Part shown: piece after piece, positions 10,642 through 22,750 of the stretch
Layout: each line of letters starts with the position of its first letter
Position numbering within the stretch: position 1 is the first letter of the stretch
Assembly (NCBI GenBank): GCA_950295325.1
Contig: OX485803.1
Coordinates: 43,107,554-43,167,553 of the forward strand
DNA from: Polytrichum commune
Taxonomy: Eukaryota; Streptophyta; Polytrichopsida; Polytrichales; Polytrichaceae
DNA length: 60,000 nucleotides
Direction: 5' to 3'
Notes under the pieces: generated by a model
Told to the model about the DNA's origin: nothing
What the model saw: the letters and a program-made list of their open reading frames with translations, nothing else
The model's database searches: none
Position numbers and translations under genes: made by a program

Positions 10642-10860
10642 CACTAAATATGATATTTAGTGTATCTTACTGTTCGGAGTTACATGTTCCTATATATTTT
10701 TATTATTAATGTACTTTCTTACCAAGTAAAGATGTTAATGTTCTATAATGTCCAAACAACCAATCCAACCATAGTTGATAAAAAAAATGAGATGCACAGT
10801 AGACAATTATAGCATTGCGTAATTCCAAATAGTTAGTCACACTAAATATCATATTTAGTG
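10642..10860 (-). mobile_element. Family A MITE, copy 1 (219 bp, TA target)
   Basis: Both ends are the palindrome CACTAAATATSATATTTAGT(G), flanked by TA (10,640-10,641 and 10,861-10,862). The interior matches, in reverse orientation, the copies at 13,606 and 16,537 (GATGTTAATGTTCTATAATG, CCAAACAACCAATCCAACCA). Confidence 0.8.
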
Positions 10861-11410
10861 TAGATACCATACATGGTGTTACATGTGTTGGGTGCTTCCA
10901 TGCTCGTTCTCGTGAATTTCCGTCATCAGTGACTCATGCTTTTATCATGCTTTTCCTTGGCACATGAGAATCCCAGTTTTATGGGCAATGTGGAACACAT
11001 TGCTGAAAACTATGTAACAGGAATATTCTCCCTCTCATGTACACAGGAGGTACATATGGCTCCCCGGGAGGTGTGAATCTGGGAAACAAAGTTAACTCCT
11101 TCACAGTTGCAACACTGTGAAGCAAAAGCGTGTTGCATACATAAATTGCATTTATCATGCCTTTCTTTGCACGAGAAACCGGCCACTTCTATCATAACAT
11201 TATTCAGATTCATAACAGTGTTATGTGGGACTGACAATATTTCACAGAATATTCTCCACATTCAGTTATGATAAACAATGTCGAACACATTGCTGGAAAC
11301 AACATGAAATATTTGGCTCATTTCCAACTAACACTAGTTTTTTGACATTTCATAAATATAATAGAACTACGTTGGATTGAAACTATTGTATAAAATAAAT
11401 GGATGTATCG
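10861..11410. other. Intergenic, no gene seen
   Basis: It includes a short repeat of TTTATCATGC(TT) at 10,935-10,960 and 11,150-11,165. No gene or clear element ends. Confidence 0.35.
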
Positions 11411-11628
11411 ATGGATGGGGAGAACCAACTGCTAGTTACATATGGACCGGTTGAGTTTGAGGAATGACTGGTTGAAGTTCGAGACTTCAGGAAAATAACT
11501 GATCGTTTTAGAGGAATATGTGGAATATACCTCAAATTATTAAAGAGAAACCGGAAGATCACAACATGTAACCAGTTGGACTTGGAAACACTAGGGTTTT
11601 GACAGATTGTGCCCAAAAAAATTCCCCG
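11411..11628 (+). repeat. Family C repeat, copy 3
   Basis: It runs from GGGGAGAACCAACTGC to TGCCCAAAAAAATTCCCC. It contains ATGGACCGGTTGAGTTTGAG and CACAACATGTAACCAGTTGG as in the other copies. Confidence 0.65.
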
Positions 11629-11640
11629 ACACTTGAATGT

Positions 11641-12530
11641 ATTGTCCTACCTCTTTAATACGACGCATTTGGGAAACGAGAAAACCATCGTATTATTGAG
11701 GTGTTAGATATTATGCAACAATATGACAAATTGGACCTCTCTGTCATAATAATGAGGTACTTTATGAAAACACACATTAGGATATTTTCCACATATACAA
11801 ATAAATATTCTTTCAAATGTCTTTCAAATATGCAAATTTCTTTCATGAAATCTATGTGGATTTGAAGAAGGGTTCAATAGTCCGCTGATGTTGCCACTTC
11901 AAGTTAGCAACAAATATCTTATTGAGCTTCTCCAATATGGCGTGCACTTTCATTACGTATGCAGGAGTAAACTCTAATGGGTTGTCCATCACAAACATAG
12001 TTAACAATTGAGCATGATGTTGAGTATCTACCACTTTCACAACAGGTGGAGGTCTCTCATCAACATCTCAAGTGTCCAAGGGCTCTGCATTAAGGTCAAA
12101 ACTAGGTGGCTATATTCTTTGTCCCTAGGCTTCCCAACAATCTGCAAATGAAAGCAATATGATAAATTTTGAGTTCAAAATGCTTGAAAACAAACTATGC
12201 ACCTAGGTTTAGGGTTTAGGTGAAAAATTGTTGTGAAATAGACAGAAGCTAATGAGTCTCTTGATTAGGTTTTGAGATAGAGAACCTAGTTCCCTAAGTT
12301 CCCATTGAAAACATGATTTTACATCAAATTTTCTTTTATTCACATTTGATATGCAAATATGCCTATACATGCATTTATTGCCTCTATAATATGACATTTT
12401 CGGGGTCCAAGAGTGTCATACTAACAATGTCACAATCATATTATAGAGGTAGATTTTAACTAGAATGTTTGGTTTACATTATATCGAGGTTGTCGTATTA
12501 TCGAGTGTCATATTAAAGAGGTAGGATTGT
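11641..12530 (-). mobile_element. Family P (pogo/Tigger-like) element remnant
   Basis: The left end TTGTCCTACCTCTTTAATAC is matched by an inverted right end (TTAAAGAGGTAGGATTGTAG). Internal motifs of the type TCGTATTATTGAGG and GTCGTATTATCGAG recur. Ends of this kind (CAGTCNAACCTCGTTAATACGAC) are typical of pogo/Tigger members of Tc1/mariner. A transposase C-terminus is encoded on the minus strand inside (see 11,852-12,040). Confidence 0.6.
11852..12040 (-). pseudogene. Fragment of pogo-like transposase C-terminus
   Basis: A 62-residue frame ends ...ILEKLNKIFVANLKWQHQRT then IEPFFKST. The pattern of a short helix, a basic glutamine-rich stretch and a terminal 'tI.pFF' resembles the C-terminal tail of pogo/Tigger transposases. 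A related, broken version occurs on the minus strand of the copy at about 28,310-28,400 (KLDGNLDKMTVANLGRQHQR). The DDE catalytic domain is not present, so this is a deletion derivative. Confidence 0.45.
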
Positions 12531-12683
12531 AGTGAATAAGTAAAAAGGTGCATTCACATGGCCCCACATGTTTCCACAAGTCAATTTAAGTGAATGTGAC
12601 TTTACCTCAATAACATGGAACTGCAAGTCAACAAAATATGTCATTTTATTCAACAAATGACACTGCACCATTTATGATACTTA

Positions 12684-12795
12684 TGTCCCCTCCCCACCTG
12701 ACTTTAGCCGGATGCCTCCCCTATAACCAAGGGAGCTTTACCCGGTTTTCAGGATAGACTTTGGTTGTTTGGTAAAGTCATGTGGGGAGGGGGCA
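12684..12795. mobile_element. 112-bp mini-MITE, TTA target duplication
   Basis: The left end TGTCCCCTCCCCACCTGACT is mirrored by the right end (TGCCCCCTCCCCACATGACT as reverse complement). TTA is duplicated at 12,681-12,683 and 12,796-12,798. It is nearly all terminal inverted repeat, so the single strand would fold into one hairpin. Confidence 0.7.
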
Positions 12796-13042
12796 TTATT
12801 GTCACTCTCAATTTGGAAGTACATAGCGCTATAACTACTTATAATACATTTCAGTCTTAACTTAACAAAGATTAAATAAGTTGTATGGACTCTATAGGAC
12901 ATATACATCTCTACTTGTTAAGAACTTACATTCTTAGCAAAAAGTTGTAGCACTACATAACTCCGACTAGTAAGTGACACTAAATACCATAAACAGTGTA
13001 ATGAACCTATGTAGTGAAGATATTTTGCTTCCACTTAGTACA
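12796..13042 (+). mobile_element. Degenerate family A copy
   Basis: It shares scattered interior landmarks of family A (GACTCTATAGGACATATACA, CATCTCTACTTGTTAAGAA, ACTCCGACTAGTAAGTGACA) but has lost the left palindrome. Confidence 0.4.
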
Positions 13043-13506
13043 CACTGAGTATTGTATTTAGTGTCACCAATGCTAATTGTCTTGCTCAAAACCAATTGTA
13101 AACCCCAGTGTAGTGTCACCAACACTAAATGTTAACCTAATACTATTTGTCATTCCTTGGAAAAAAAATAAAAAATAATAAAAATTGGGGGGGGGGATTA
13201 TAGATTTACAGTGTTGCAATCACTGTCACTTACTAAGTGATTTTTCATCCAAATCTCAATCATCCAAGACAATATTTCACCACAGATTTGTTAGGATGCA
13301 AAGTATACCAAACTTTGTTTTGATATATTGGCATGGATTTCATCCATTAGTAGAGTAGCCGACAAGAGAAGGTAGGGTTTAGACCAATGGATGAACTCAT
13401 CCATCATTCATGACAATTATTTTCACTTATTCATAAGAAGTGTAATAAAAACAAAGTTACCACGTTGACATAAAATACCACATGACACTAAATACAATGT
13501 TTAGTG
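13043..13506 (-). mobile_element. Family G MITE, copy 2 (inverted)
   Basis: It is the reverse orientation of the 1,119-1,491 copy, running from CACTGAGTATTGTATTTAGT to ACTAAATACAATGTTTAGTG. It contains an A-rich tract followed by a 10-bp G run near 13,180. Confidence 0.65.
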
Positions 13507-13605
13507 TAGTTATGTATGAGAAACCAGGTTAACTCAAAATATAACAATGCACACTAGAAGCCCATTTCTTTGGTGGATGTTTCATAGTACCTATAGCACC
13601 TAATA

Positions 13606-13827
13606 CACTAAATCATATATTTAGTGTCATTTACTGTTTGGAATTATGCAATGCTATACTTATTAACTATATATCTCATTTTTTGTCAAAAATGGTCAAA
13701 TTGTTTGTTTGGATATTATAGAACATTAACATCTTTACTTGTTATCAAAAATTTACTTTGTTATATAAAAAAATAAAGCATTGTGTAACTTCAAATAGTA
13801 AGTGACACTAAAATACAATATTTAGTG
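13606..13827 (+). mobile_element. Family A MITE, copy 2 (222 bp, TA target)
   Basis: The ends are CACTAAATCATATATTTAGT(G) and CACTAAAATACAATATTTAG(TG), with TA on both sides. The interior matches 16,537-16,753 in the same orientation. Confidence 0.75.
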
Positions 13828-15605
13828 TAGTACCAAGGGGGAGAGTGAAAACACCAATTGCTATGTAGAGCCCCATGCTTTCTTTTTATAGATACAATAT
13901 CACCTAAATCATGATTAGAGATTAGTTATTGACGCTAAACTAAGATGAATCAACATCAAACCTCTATGGGACAATTTATAACCCCCCCCCCCCAATAAAA
14001 AAGTTTTGGGAAATGCATTCTCATGTTTTTGATTAGATGTTCATTCCAATTTTGTGGTTAGCTTACTTTGCTTACTTGACCACGTTTGTTGTGACACATG
14101 CTAGTGGTCTCAAATGATCATATAGAATTTGATGGCGGATATTTCTCATTTAAAAGATCTTAGCCCCTCAATATAGTTGGGCATTGTACGGTGAAAACGA
14201 GTTACACATGTTTGAGAATCTTTTGAAGGAGATTGGCACATGTTTGGTGAAAAGCAACATGAATAATTGGGGGTACACCTACACTTAATTTAAGTATACA
14301 CGTGTGAGAAACCCCCTATTTAATGGGGGAGGGGGGATTTACCTTCCTTCGTTGAATATTTTTCACCCTATAAGTACCTAAATTTCTACTGGATGGTATT
14401 TTCTAATATACTATCATTAAATATCAATTTTAGAGGCACATAATTATAATCACCCTATCTTATTTATAAGTAGTAGAAATTATGTGTGAACAATCTGCAC
14501 ATACATTACGCATACAATACACTATGCATACATTGCACAACGCAGATATTACTCTGCACATTACACATATACAACCATCATACTATAAACTTCAACATAT
14601 TCCGTATGCTTCTTGAACCCCCCCCCCGGGGAAACCCTAAATAAGCTAGCCAACCCTTCCATCGCCAGATGACGGTAATTTTCATCCAAAGGCGACCGTT
14701 TCAACAAATCCATCCACATGTTCGCATACATTTTGCCTATTCCTCATCCAATGCCACTAACAACAAATAATTTATGTTGAATCTATAAAATTTTAAAATT
14801 TTAAAATAATTCTATTTATGCTACTTTCCAATTAAATATAAGAAATACCACAACTTAAACCACACCGTACATTATATATAATTCCCAAATTCACATTTAG
14901 AAATTGTATATCTAAGAAAAATGTAAAAATTATGTGTCTTGAATAAAATCCACCCTACATTTTCTTGCACGTGGTTGTTTACATTTTCACCAGTGCCCGC
15001 CCCTAGACATGAATGCAACCATATAGATGTAAGTTGCTTGCAGCAAATGCACTTCATAAAATGATTGTGGATGTCCACATGTCATCATTAGGTAGATAAT
15101 GATATTCTTGTAGGAGGTGCTATGAAATGAACAACATTGGCAACTTTAATGGAGTGAAATAAGTGATGAATTCCCTATGAAATTAGTCGGTTTTGAAGAA
15201 GAAAAAGATACGGGGAATCTCTACTTTATCTCAATATCAACGCATTCCAAATGAAATTTTAAAAAAATGTACTTGATCATGACTCTTTCCAATGCTTGCA
15301 ATGCCTAATTCTAAATGTTACCTCCAATGAACCCAAAACTTCAACTAAATGGATGGACACTTCAAATTTAACAAGTTTGGAAGATGTCAATGTTGGATGC
15401 TCTCTAAGTACCAATCTCTATGCAACAGAAGACATAGCGGTGGTGGTGGCTGTTGCCCCACCGTTTTTTTCAAATAAACAAAATTGTTTCAAAGAAAAAA
15501 GGGTCACATGCCAAAGATCCCCCACCCCCAAAAATAAATGATGGAAAGTTTGGGTGCAAAAGGTGACTATGGTGGGGGAAACTTGGGGAGGTGACAACCA
15601 TGGCA
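13828..15605. other. Intergenic, no convincing gene
   Basis: It contains a 13-bp C run at about 13,981 and another C run at about 14,621. Positions 15,120-15,290 are loosely similar to 43,290-43,450 (GGGGAATCTCT, CAATATCAACGCATTCCAAA). An 81-residue open frame at 15,296-15,541 shows no family features. Confidence 0.4.
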
Positions 15606-15632
15606 ATTATTATTATTATTATTATTATTTGG
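15606..15632. repeat. (ATT)n microsatellite followed by a G run
   Basis: About eight ATT units, then GGGGGGGG. Confidence 0.8.
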
Positions 15633-16536
15633 GGGGGGAGGCATGGTGGCACATGGTTGCATCTCGGGGAGGTCACTAGCAAAAATCATACAAACAATGT
15701 GCGATAAAAAATAGAGTTTAATATATTCATTGTGGATAACTTCTACAAAAGAAACGTACATATAATATAGGGGTATTTGAAATAGTGAAACATGTTTACA
15801 TGTAGAGTACCATCACATATAATGGCCTCTTTTATCTAGTCAATACATATAAAATAGCATGGAAACAATTACTAGGGGTGGCAGGTCTAGGGTAGGGTTT
15901 GTGCTAGTGGATGAAAAGAGGGAATTCTCTGCTGAGAAAGCTTGGATGGATGACTTCGCAGGTTGGTTGGCTTGAACGTTACTGAACCAACATATCCAAT
16001 GTGGAGTTGATGTTCTCTACCTACATGCCAAGAGGGAAAATTTGAGCGCGTTGTTTGAATTGCAATCTTCTTTCCAATTTTCTTTGGCAGTATAAGTAAA
16101 ATGAGGTATTTTTAAATGATTCCCCCAAAAAATTAGAATTATTGATAGGGTGTATTAAAATACAAGCATTTACATTTATTTTGAAAAGGACCATACCTTA
16201 TAATCTTTTCTACAAGGTAAATAACCCCCCGATAAATATGTCATGAGCGCACGTGTATGCATTAATATAAGAGGGAGTGGCCTCCCCGAGAGTTGCATGG
16301 GCTAAGGGGATTGGGGTGGCCTTGGATATTAATTTGTATGCACGGGCACCATGGCATGGGCCCAAGCTAATCGGAAATTAATCAATACTACTGGTATCTT
16401 ACAAAATTTAACCTAGTCAGCTAAATCATACAATGTAAAATTAAGTGATGACATGTAAGTCCTTCACAAATTGCCTAGCCCATACTACGATTGGTTCAGT
16501 GAGATATTGCCACATGATTTGTTGGCATGTTGATTA
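15633..16536. other. Intergenic, no gene seen
   Basis: The segment 16,195-16,330 (AAGGTAAATAACCCCCCGAT, AAGAGGGAGTGGCC) resembles 19,735-19,830, so it is another dispersed repeat with undefined ends. Confidence 0.4.
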
Positions 16537-16753
16537 CACTAAATATGATATTTAGTGTGACTAACTATTTGGAATTACGCAATGCTATAATTGTCTACTG
16601 TGCATCTCATTGTTTTACCAACTATGGTCAAATTGGTTGTTTGGACACTATAGAACATTAACATCTTTACTTGGTAAGAAAGTACACTAATAAAAAAAAA
16701 TATAGGAACATGTAACTCCAAACAGTAAGATACACTAAATATCATATTTAGTG
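16537..16753 (+). mobile_element. Family A MITE, copy 3 (217 bp, TA target)
   Basis: It is almost the exact reverse complement of the copy at 10,642-10,860, with the same palindromic ends and TA on both sides (16,535-16,536 and 16,754-16,755). Confidence 0.8.
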
Positions 16754-18846
16754 TAGTGCTAGTCCAAACACACGGTTTGACCAAGTCGTGCAACTCCCTC
16801 CCCACACATAATGCCCTAACAAATTCATTAAATACTTCTTCCCTAAACCAAAAATAAATAAACAAATAAATAAATAATCGGCTGAAGATGCTTCATTGAT
16901 ATATCTAATTTTTGCTCAAAATTTGAGCCACTTTGGATTAACTAATTATATGAAATGGAAGTTTATATGCAACAGATGCATTTAGGGGTGAATTAGAGGC
17001 ACAACATAGACGAGTCTTCATTTACTTCAGTCCAGTAGATTTTGAGCAAGATATAAGCATCGCAACAATGTAACTTTGACAATCAAACAACTACACCAAT
17101 ATGTGCAAATTGCAATGAGGTTTCCACACGCTAATTTATCGACATTTCACACTATTTTAAATATTTCTTACCATAGAAATGATTTACGATGTATTTGTAG
17201 TGGTTCCTATACATACCCTTAAATGAGGTTATGGTTTTTGATGATATGGTTTTGACTCAAGGTAATTATTTGCATGGGTAAAGAAGCAACCCATTTGCGA
17301 AGGCAACCTTATAGTGCACATATCGATGACATAATAGATAAAAAAAAACACACACTCCTTTGCTTAATAGGAATCACCCGTTGTGACTTCATGACCAGTT
17401 TGCAAGTGTGACGATATCCTAAATAGGGGTTTGCATCGTACATGAAATACTAATTAAAAGTACCACATTTTGGTTCATTCTCGAACTTGTTTTTGCTTTG
17501 GCATAACATGAGTCAACAACTACCTTGAGTTCCATGAGCCATGGGATTGGTGATCTCATATGTAGAGAACGTGCAACTGTTTACTTGCATAATGCTACAT
17601 TGTCAGGCTGAACTTGCAGTTGGATATGGAAGTCTCCAAGGTTGTGACAAATGTTATGGAATTTTGGACAACCAACAAGAAGAATGTGGAAACCATTAGT
17701 CATAATCCAGATATTATGTGGTTCTTCTTAAAAAAATCAGTTAGTCATAACATTATCTAGCTAAGTTTGTACATTGGGTGGGGTGGGGAAAAATTTTATT
17801 TGGAATTATACTTTGCTTATTCTCTCAAAAGAGCATTGCACTAGCATATTCGGGTGAAGCAGTGCCACTGATTTTATTAGAATAGAACAACTGATAGCAT
17901 CTGAATAATGTTATGGTAATGCCTTGTCATTGATCCATGTTATTCCTTTAAAGAATATGTTATCCTAGGCCTAAAGTTTGATATTTGAATTGTGAGTTCT
18001 TTTCCCATTTCCAGTGGTTGACTTATGACTAAGCTAATGTCCTTGGCAGCTAGTCCTCCATAAAGAAATGAAAAAGAACACCAACATATATGTCGTCAAC
18101 ATGAATATGAGCCCATTCACTCTATATTGATTATGATTGTCCATGATGCAATATATGGGTTGTTCCCTTCCTTTCGGAAAGTGGGCTCTGTGATTTGTTT
18201 GGGTTAAAGTTTAAGTACTTTAGTTTCATGATGTCCTGGTTTATGTCGTTCATGTTGATCATTTTGCCAATGTGGGAGATTTACATGGGTTTGCTCGCAA
18301 TCTACTTTCCGTTTGAGGTATTTGATGGCGTTTTGGTGTATGTCTTACATCAATCGTTTAGTGCTATTTTTGTGGATGTTGAGATCTTTGAGTTCTATCA
18401 TTGGGCATTCATGAATGGATCCATTGATTTCTATTGTGATGGTTGTAAGGGGGTTGACTATTCAACCTCTAATTTTTTAGCATTTTTATTAGTGGGTTGT
18501 ATTTTGTGTATTTTTTTCTCTAGGGTTGTTTCGGGGTATCAATCATGGTAGTATATGAAATCTATGAATTGCAGAGTAATTGTGGGTGCAAGGTTTATGG
18601 GTAGTGTGGTTTGTGTCGGGGCACCTATTATGCATAGGATATATGGCTGGAGTTTGCTAAGGCATTGACATGGGGAGATATGACATATGCATGGGAGGAC
18701 CCAATTTGGTGCCATGGAGTTTGGTGATTGGTTGTTGAGGGTACCATTGTTGGTTAGGGTGAGAAATCTTGTGGATTTATTCACATGGAGGGAATTGAAC
18801 TATTTTGTGTATCGTTTTGTTGTGTCGAGTTATGTGTAGCTATGAT
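16754..18846. other. Intergenic with a possible coding remnant at 18,195-18,551
   Basis: Mostly AT-rich with no element ends. The plus-strand frame at 18,195-18,551 gives 118 hydrophobic, Phe/Leu/Tyr-rich residues (IDFYCDGCKGVDYSTSNF near residue 80). The next 280 bases continue in other frames with protein-like runs (GDWLLRVPLLVRVRNLVDLF). This may be an old transposon gene, but no domain can be named. Confidence 0.25.
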
Positions 18847-19053
18847 CGGGGAGAACCGGCAGTTAGTTATAGATGAACCAGTTGAGTTTGAGAAATAACC
18901 GGTTGATCAAGACTTCAAGAGAATTTCCGATCACTTTAGAGGAATTTATGGAATATACCTCAAATTAATATAGAAAAACCAAAGGATGTCAACTTGTAAC
19001 CGGTTGGACTTGCAAACACTAGGATCTCAATTGATTATGCCCAAAAATCTCCC
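18847..19053 (+). repeat. Family C repeat, copy 4 (best-preserved)
   Basis: The left end CGGGGAGAACCGG and right end CCAAAAATCTCCC form a short inverted match (GGGGAGA/TCTCCC). The body carries GATGAACCAGTTGAGTTTGA, ACCGGTTGATCAAGACTTCA and AACTTGTAACCGGTTGGACT. It is probably a small non-autonomous DNA transposon; its target duplication is unclear. Confidence 0.65.
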
Positions 19054-21195
19054 TAATCATTGATGTGTAGGCCTTGAAGAGATAGGTTTGTGCATTTTGA
19101 TACGAGGTGCAGCCATGTGTCCCGGACATTAGTTGGGCATAAGATGTACTTGACTGACATTTGAGTATATTTGGACTAACCGCACGTCCACAAATAATAA
19201 AGGATGTGCACTCATGGTAACAAAAACATCAAAACGACAACATCAAAAGCAACAACACAACAACTAGGCATCCAATCATTCTTCAAATGGTAGTATTCCA
19301 TGATCGCCAACCACCATGATCGATGTCAACTTCATGTGTTAGGTGTTCCTTAGAACATGGTAGTGCACCCCAAAATTCTTTGAGCACTAAATGTATACTC
19401 AAAATATCTTATAATCTATAACCAAGCCACTTAATGAGGTATACTTTCTTAGGCCTTATTTTGGCTACAACTACTCTCATTTTGAAACAATAACTCACTT
19501 TCTTAAGGAAAGGGGATGAAGGGGCTTTTATCTTGCCATTAGCAATTCATTGATAGAGGGTCACCCAAACATGAGCTTGGTTTAGACCATGGGAGACTTT
19601 AAGGAGCTGAAAAGAATGAAGGAGGATAATATGTTATCACTACATGCATATGGAATTATTCAAATTGCACGTGTTGAATATTTGGTGAAGTTCCTTTTTT
19701 TTCTACTTAAAGGGTTCCCTAAAATCCAAATGAGGAGGTAAATAGCCCCCTTAAAAATCCCTTTGTACGCACATGGTTGCATAACACAAGAGGGAGTGAC
19801 CCCCCCCCCTTCAGACTCGTGGGTGGGTACTTGAAACCAATTGTTTTGAGATTTGTTCCCGCTCGCATTCTTTTAAGATTGTGCAAGTAAACTGACCACA
19901 TGTGGTGCACGATGCCCGTGTTATTCACAAATGGTCTTCTACTTTTCTTCATGAGATGGGAGTCTTCTTAAGAGAGTCTTCTTAAGAGATTGATTTCAAG
20001 AATATAGTAGGTCATATTAATCTAGTTGGAAATTATTGTGGCCCACATTAATTTTCATTATGAGAATTAGCCTGGGGACTAGAAAAGTATTGTGGTCCTT
20101 AATAATAAGTTATTGAGTGTGTGTGGAAAGTACTTCAACTTACTAGAGTGTCCGAAAGTCTTCAAATGTGAGGTCCCAATCTCCTTGCTCTAACTTAAGG
20201 GTAGATGGTGCTAAAACTAACAACCCACCCAAACCAACATCCTACAATCTTGCACAAATAAGTACATATTGGTTGTGAGAATGTTCACTATGTGAACATC
20301 ATCCCTCCAACGGTTTCAGGTCATCTACCAATGAATTTTGAATCCTTATAACTTTTGCATACAACATCCAAAGGAGGGATACTTTGGTTCATAGAATCCC
20401 CATTCAATCCCTAACAATTGACACTTCCTTTTCTTTCAATATAATAATGATATATGCACTCATCATTTAAAGTGGCGGTTTTAGCACCCTCTATCTTACA
20501 TGGTATCTCTTCATCAATGCTTTTGAGCTATGCTCCAACAACTAGGTCTCCGCTAGGTAAAGGTTTCATGTTCTAACTGCATCTTTTGATTCTAAGAACT
20601 TGTTGTTAGCAGAGGCACAAAGACAATTGACTTATATGAGAAGCCCCTCAAAGAGCAACAAAACAAGGAGTAAATGGTCCATTTTTTTTAGAGACCTCTT
20701 ATTTATTAAGCATGTTTATTAGCTCGTCTTATGTCGGAGCCTAATTAAAAAAGTTGGAGTGAGAGTTCACCTTGACTCTTATCTTTTAATCCCAATAAAT
20801 TTGAAAAATCTTAAACTTAAATAGGGTTTGTCCATAAGACAAGCCACCCGAAACCCTAGAATTTGATCAACCTTTGTAAGGTTATTTTGGCCCACCTATC
20901 CTAGTGTGAAAGTTAGAAATCCGGTGTCTATAGCCAACACCACATTCTTTTAAGATGTTAATATGAATCTTAAGAAAAAAGAATGGATGACTTTATGAAT
21001 ACCTTCTCAAACTCACCATTTAGCCAACTCACACAGAGTTTGATCCAAAGGCTTTATGGAGTGAGTGTAAGTCCTAATTTGTCCAAGATGTATGTGGATG
21101 ACTATGTTATCAGAGGTTAAAGTTACAGCTCAGAGTTTGCAAGCCTAAATTCATGGGAGTAGATCATGTATTTGTTGTATTTGTTGTATAAACTA
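19054..21195. other. Intergenic, no gene seen
   Basis: It contains a dispersed repeat piece at 19,735-19,830 (related to 16,195-16,330) with a 10-bp C run at about 19,801. Several short minus-strand frames lack any domain. Confidence 0.4.
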
Positions 21196-21426
21196 TTGGA
21201 TGATAGTGGAGAGGTACCCAAATCTGAATGGAGGAGCTGGCAGTTCGATTCCCAGCTATGAAATCTTCTCTCTACTTGACGGGAAAACCAAGAGCCCACC
21301 CACCGTAAGGCATGCAATAAACCCCAGCATGCACCAAGGGGATTCTTGAATAGGATAGGACCAACAGGCTCAAGTTAATGTCGGATTACCCGACTTATTA
21401 TTATTATTTATTTATTTATTTATATT
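21196..21426 (+). mobile_element. tRNA-derived SINE
   Basis: RNA polymerase III promoter boxes are visible: an A-box-like TGATAGTGGAGAGG at 21,201 and a B box GTTCGATTC at 21,243, set 42 bp apart as in tRNA genes. The B box sits in a T-stem (CTGGC...CCAGC). A tRNA-unrelated body (to GGATTACCCGACTTATT) ends in a TATT-type simple repeat tail at about 21,397-21,426, the usual SINE 3' end. The 5' edge is approximate, and no target duplication was confirmed. Confidence 0.55.
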
Positions 21427-21859
21427 CATACCTCTCACTTGCCCTGTAGAGTTTGCATACATGGGGATAAATATGAGGAAAATAATATAGCCCCAACAAG
21501 AATCTTACATCTACATTCAAAGATGAAGCCTGACCGAGCCATGGAGTTTGGAGAAGCCGCCTAGGAATGAGATCTTCAAACAAGTTTGGTATGTAATTCA
21601 CAAATTAGTTTGGTATGTTGTATTATGCTTCATAATTTTAGCCAATTCCAAAAAAGACATCAAAACATTGAGATTGGTGATTGAAATGATTTTAAATTTA
21701 ATTTTAAAATTTTGAATTTTCTTCAAATGGGGTTATTCTTTGAATTTCACTTGTTGATCTCTTACGTGAGGCTTCTCCTAGGTGGTTGTATGTCATTGTA
21801 TTTCTTTGCAATGAAGTAAATCACGTGTGTCATCAAGAAAGAGTTTATGTGTACATATC
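21427..21859. other. Intergenic, no gene seen
   Basis: AT-rich; no element boundaries recognised. Confidence 0.35.
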
Positions 21860-22097
21860 TTACTGTAAGAAAACTCGTCCATGACAACCATCCATTGCAA
21901 CTTGGCCATAGTGACTCATGGCGAGAAAATGCATAAGAAAGTCATTATGGTTGTCAACTGATCAAAGGTTTTTGGCTGTAGTCTTTGCACAATTGCCGAC
22001 CAAAAACCTCTTGTTGACAACCAAAATCATTTTTTAAATGAATTTTCATGCCACGAGCCACAACAAATGGTGGTAATGGACAAGCTTTCTTCTAGTG
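21860..22097. mobile_element. Short CACTA-like (En/Spm) non-autonomous element
   Basis: The left end reads ACTGTAAGAAAACTCGTCC and the right end, reversed, reads CACTAGAAGAAAGCTTGTCC, close to the CACTACAAGAAAA ends of plant CACTA elements. Sub-terminal inverted motifs follow (ATGACAACCA, GGTTGTCAAC, GTTGACAACC). No transposase. Confidence 0.5.
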
Positions 22098-22750
22098 TGT
22101 GTATACATATTCTATATTTTTTACAAATTATTAAGGGAGGACCATAAGAATTTTTTTGTATTTCAATTTTCAGGTAGATGTCATTCTTGTTAATAGTTTT
22201 GATAAAGTCCTTGGAAATTCTAAATTCTAAACACTATAACCACTTTCCACACTAATAAAGGTGTACTCCACACTACACATGCGTCACCTATATTAGTGTG
22301 GTCATTATTTGAACTTACACGGACTTGGTAGTAGATATCAATAACTTTTTGTTGAGAATATCACTTTTTATCAAGTACCATATATAGTGGTCCACAATGT
22401 GCATCCTAACTATTCATGTTATGGATGATATTTGCTCTTCATCATAAATTTTTAACACCATATAACTCCAAATCCTAACTCTGGGCCACTTATAGGTGAC
22501 ACCAATGTAGTTAGTAATGTAAGGCATGACTTAAGAGTAGGCGAAGAGAGGGAATTATCGTATATGAGTATACATGTCATCCATCCAACATAAAAGCTCG
22601 ACCCCTATAGGTTTGTTGCCGATTCATCTCAATGACCTTGAGTAGATTAAACTGGGATTTTAAAAACTAATTTTGATGTCAAATTGACTGGTTAAAAAAA
22701 TAGCCTCCGGGCTGCATACTAGAGTAGAGGAATCTATAGCTGATGTCTTC
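22098..22750. other. Intergenic, no gene seen
   Basis: AT-rich; scattered degenerate motifs only. Confidence 0.35.

Noticed and set aside
18195-18551. 118-residue hydrophobic frame that looks like a membrane protein
   Set aside because: T-rich DNA yields Phe/Leu/Val by chance; no convincing helix spacing or family match, so it is noted only within the intergenic entry.
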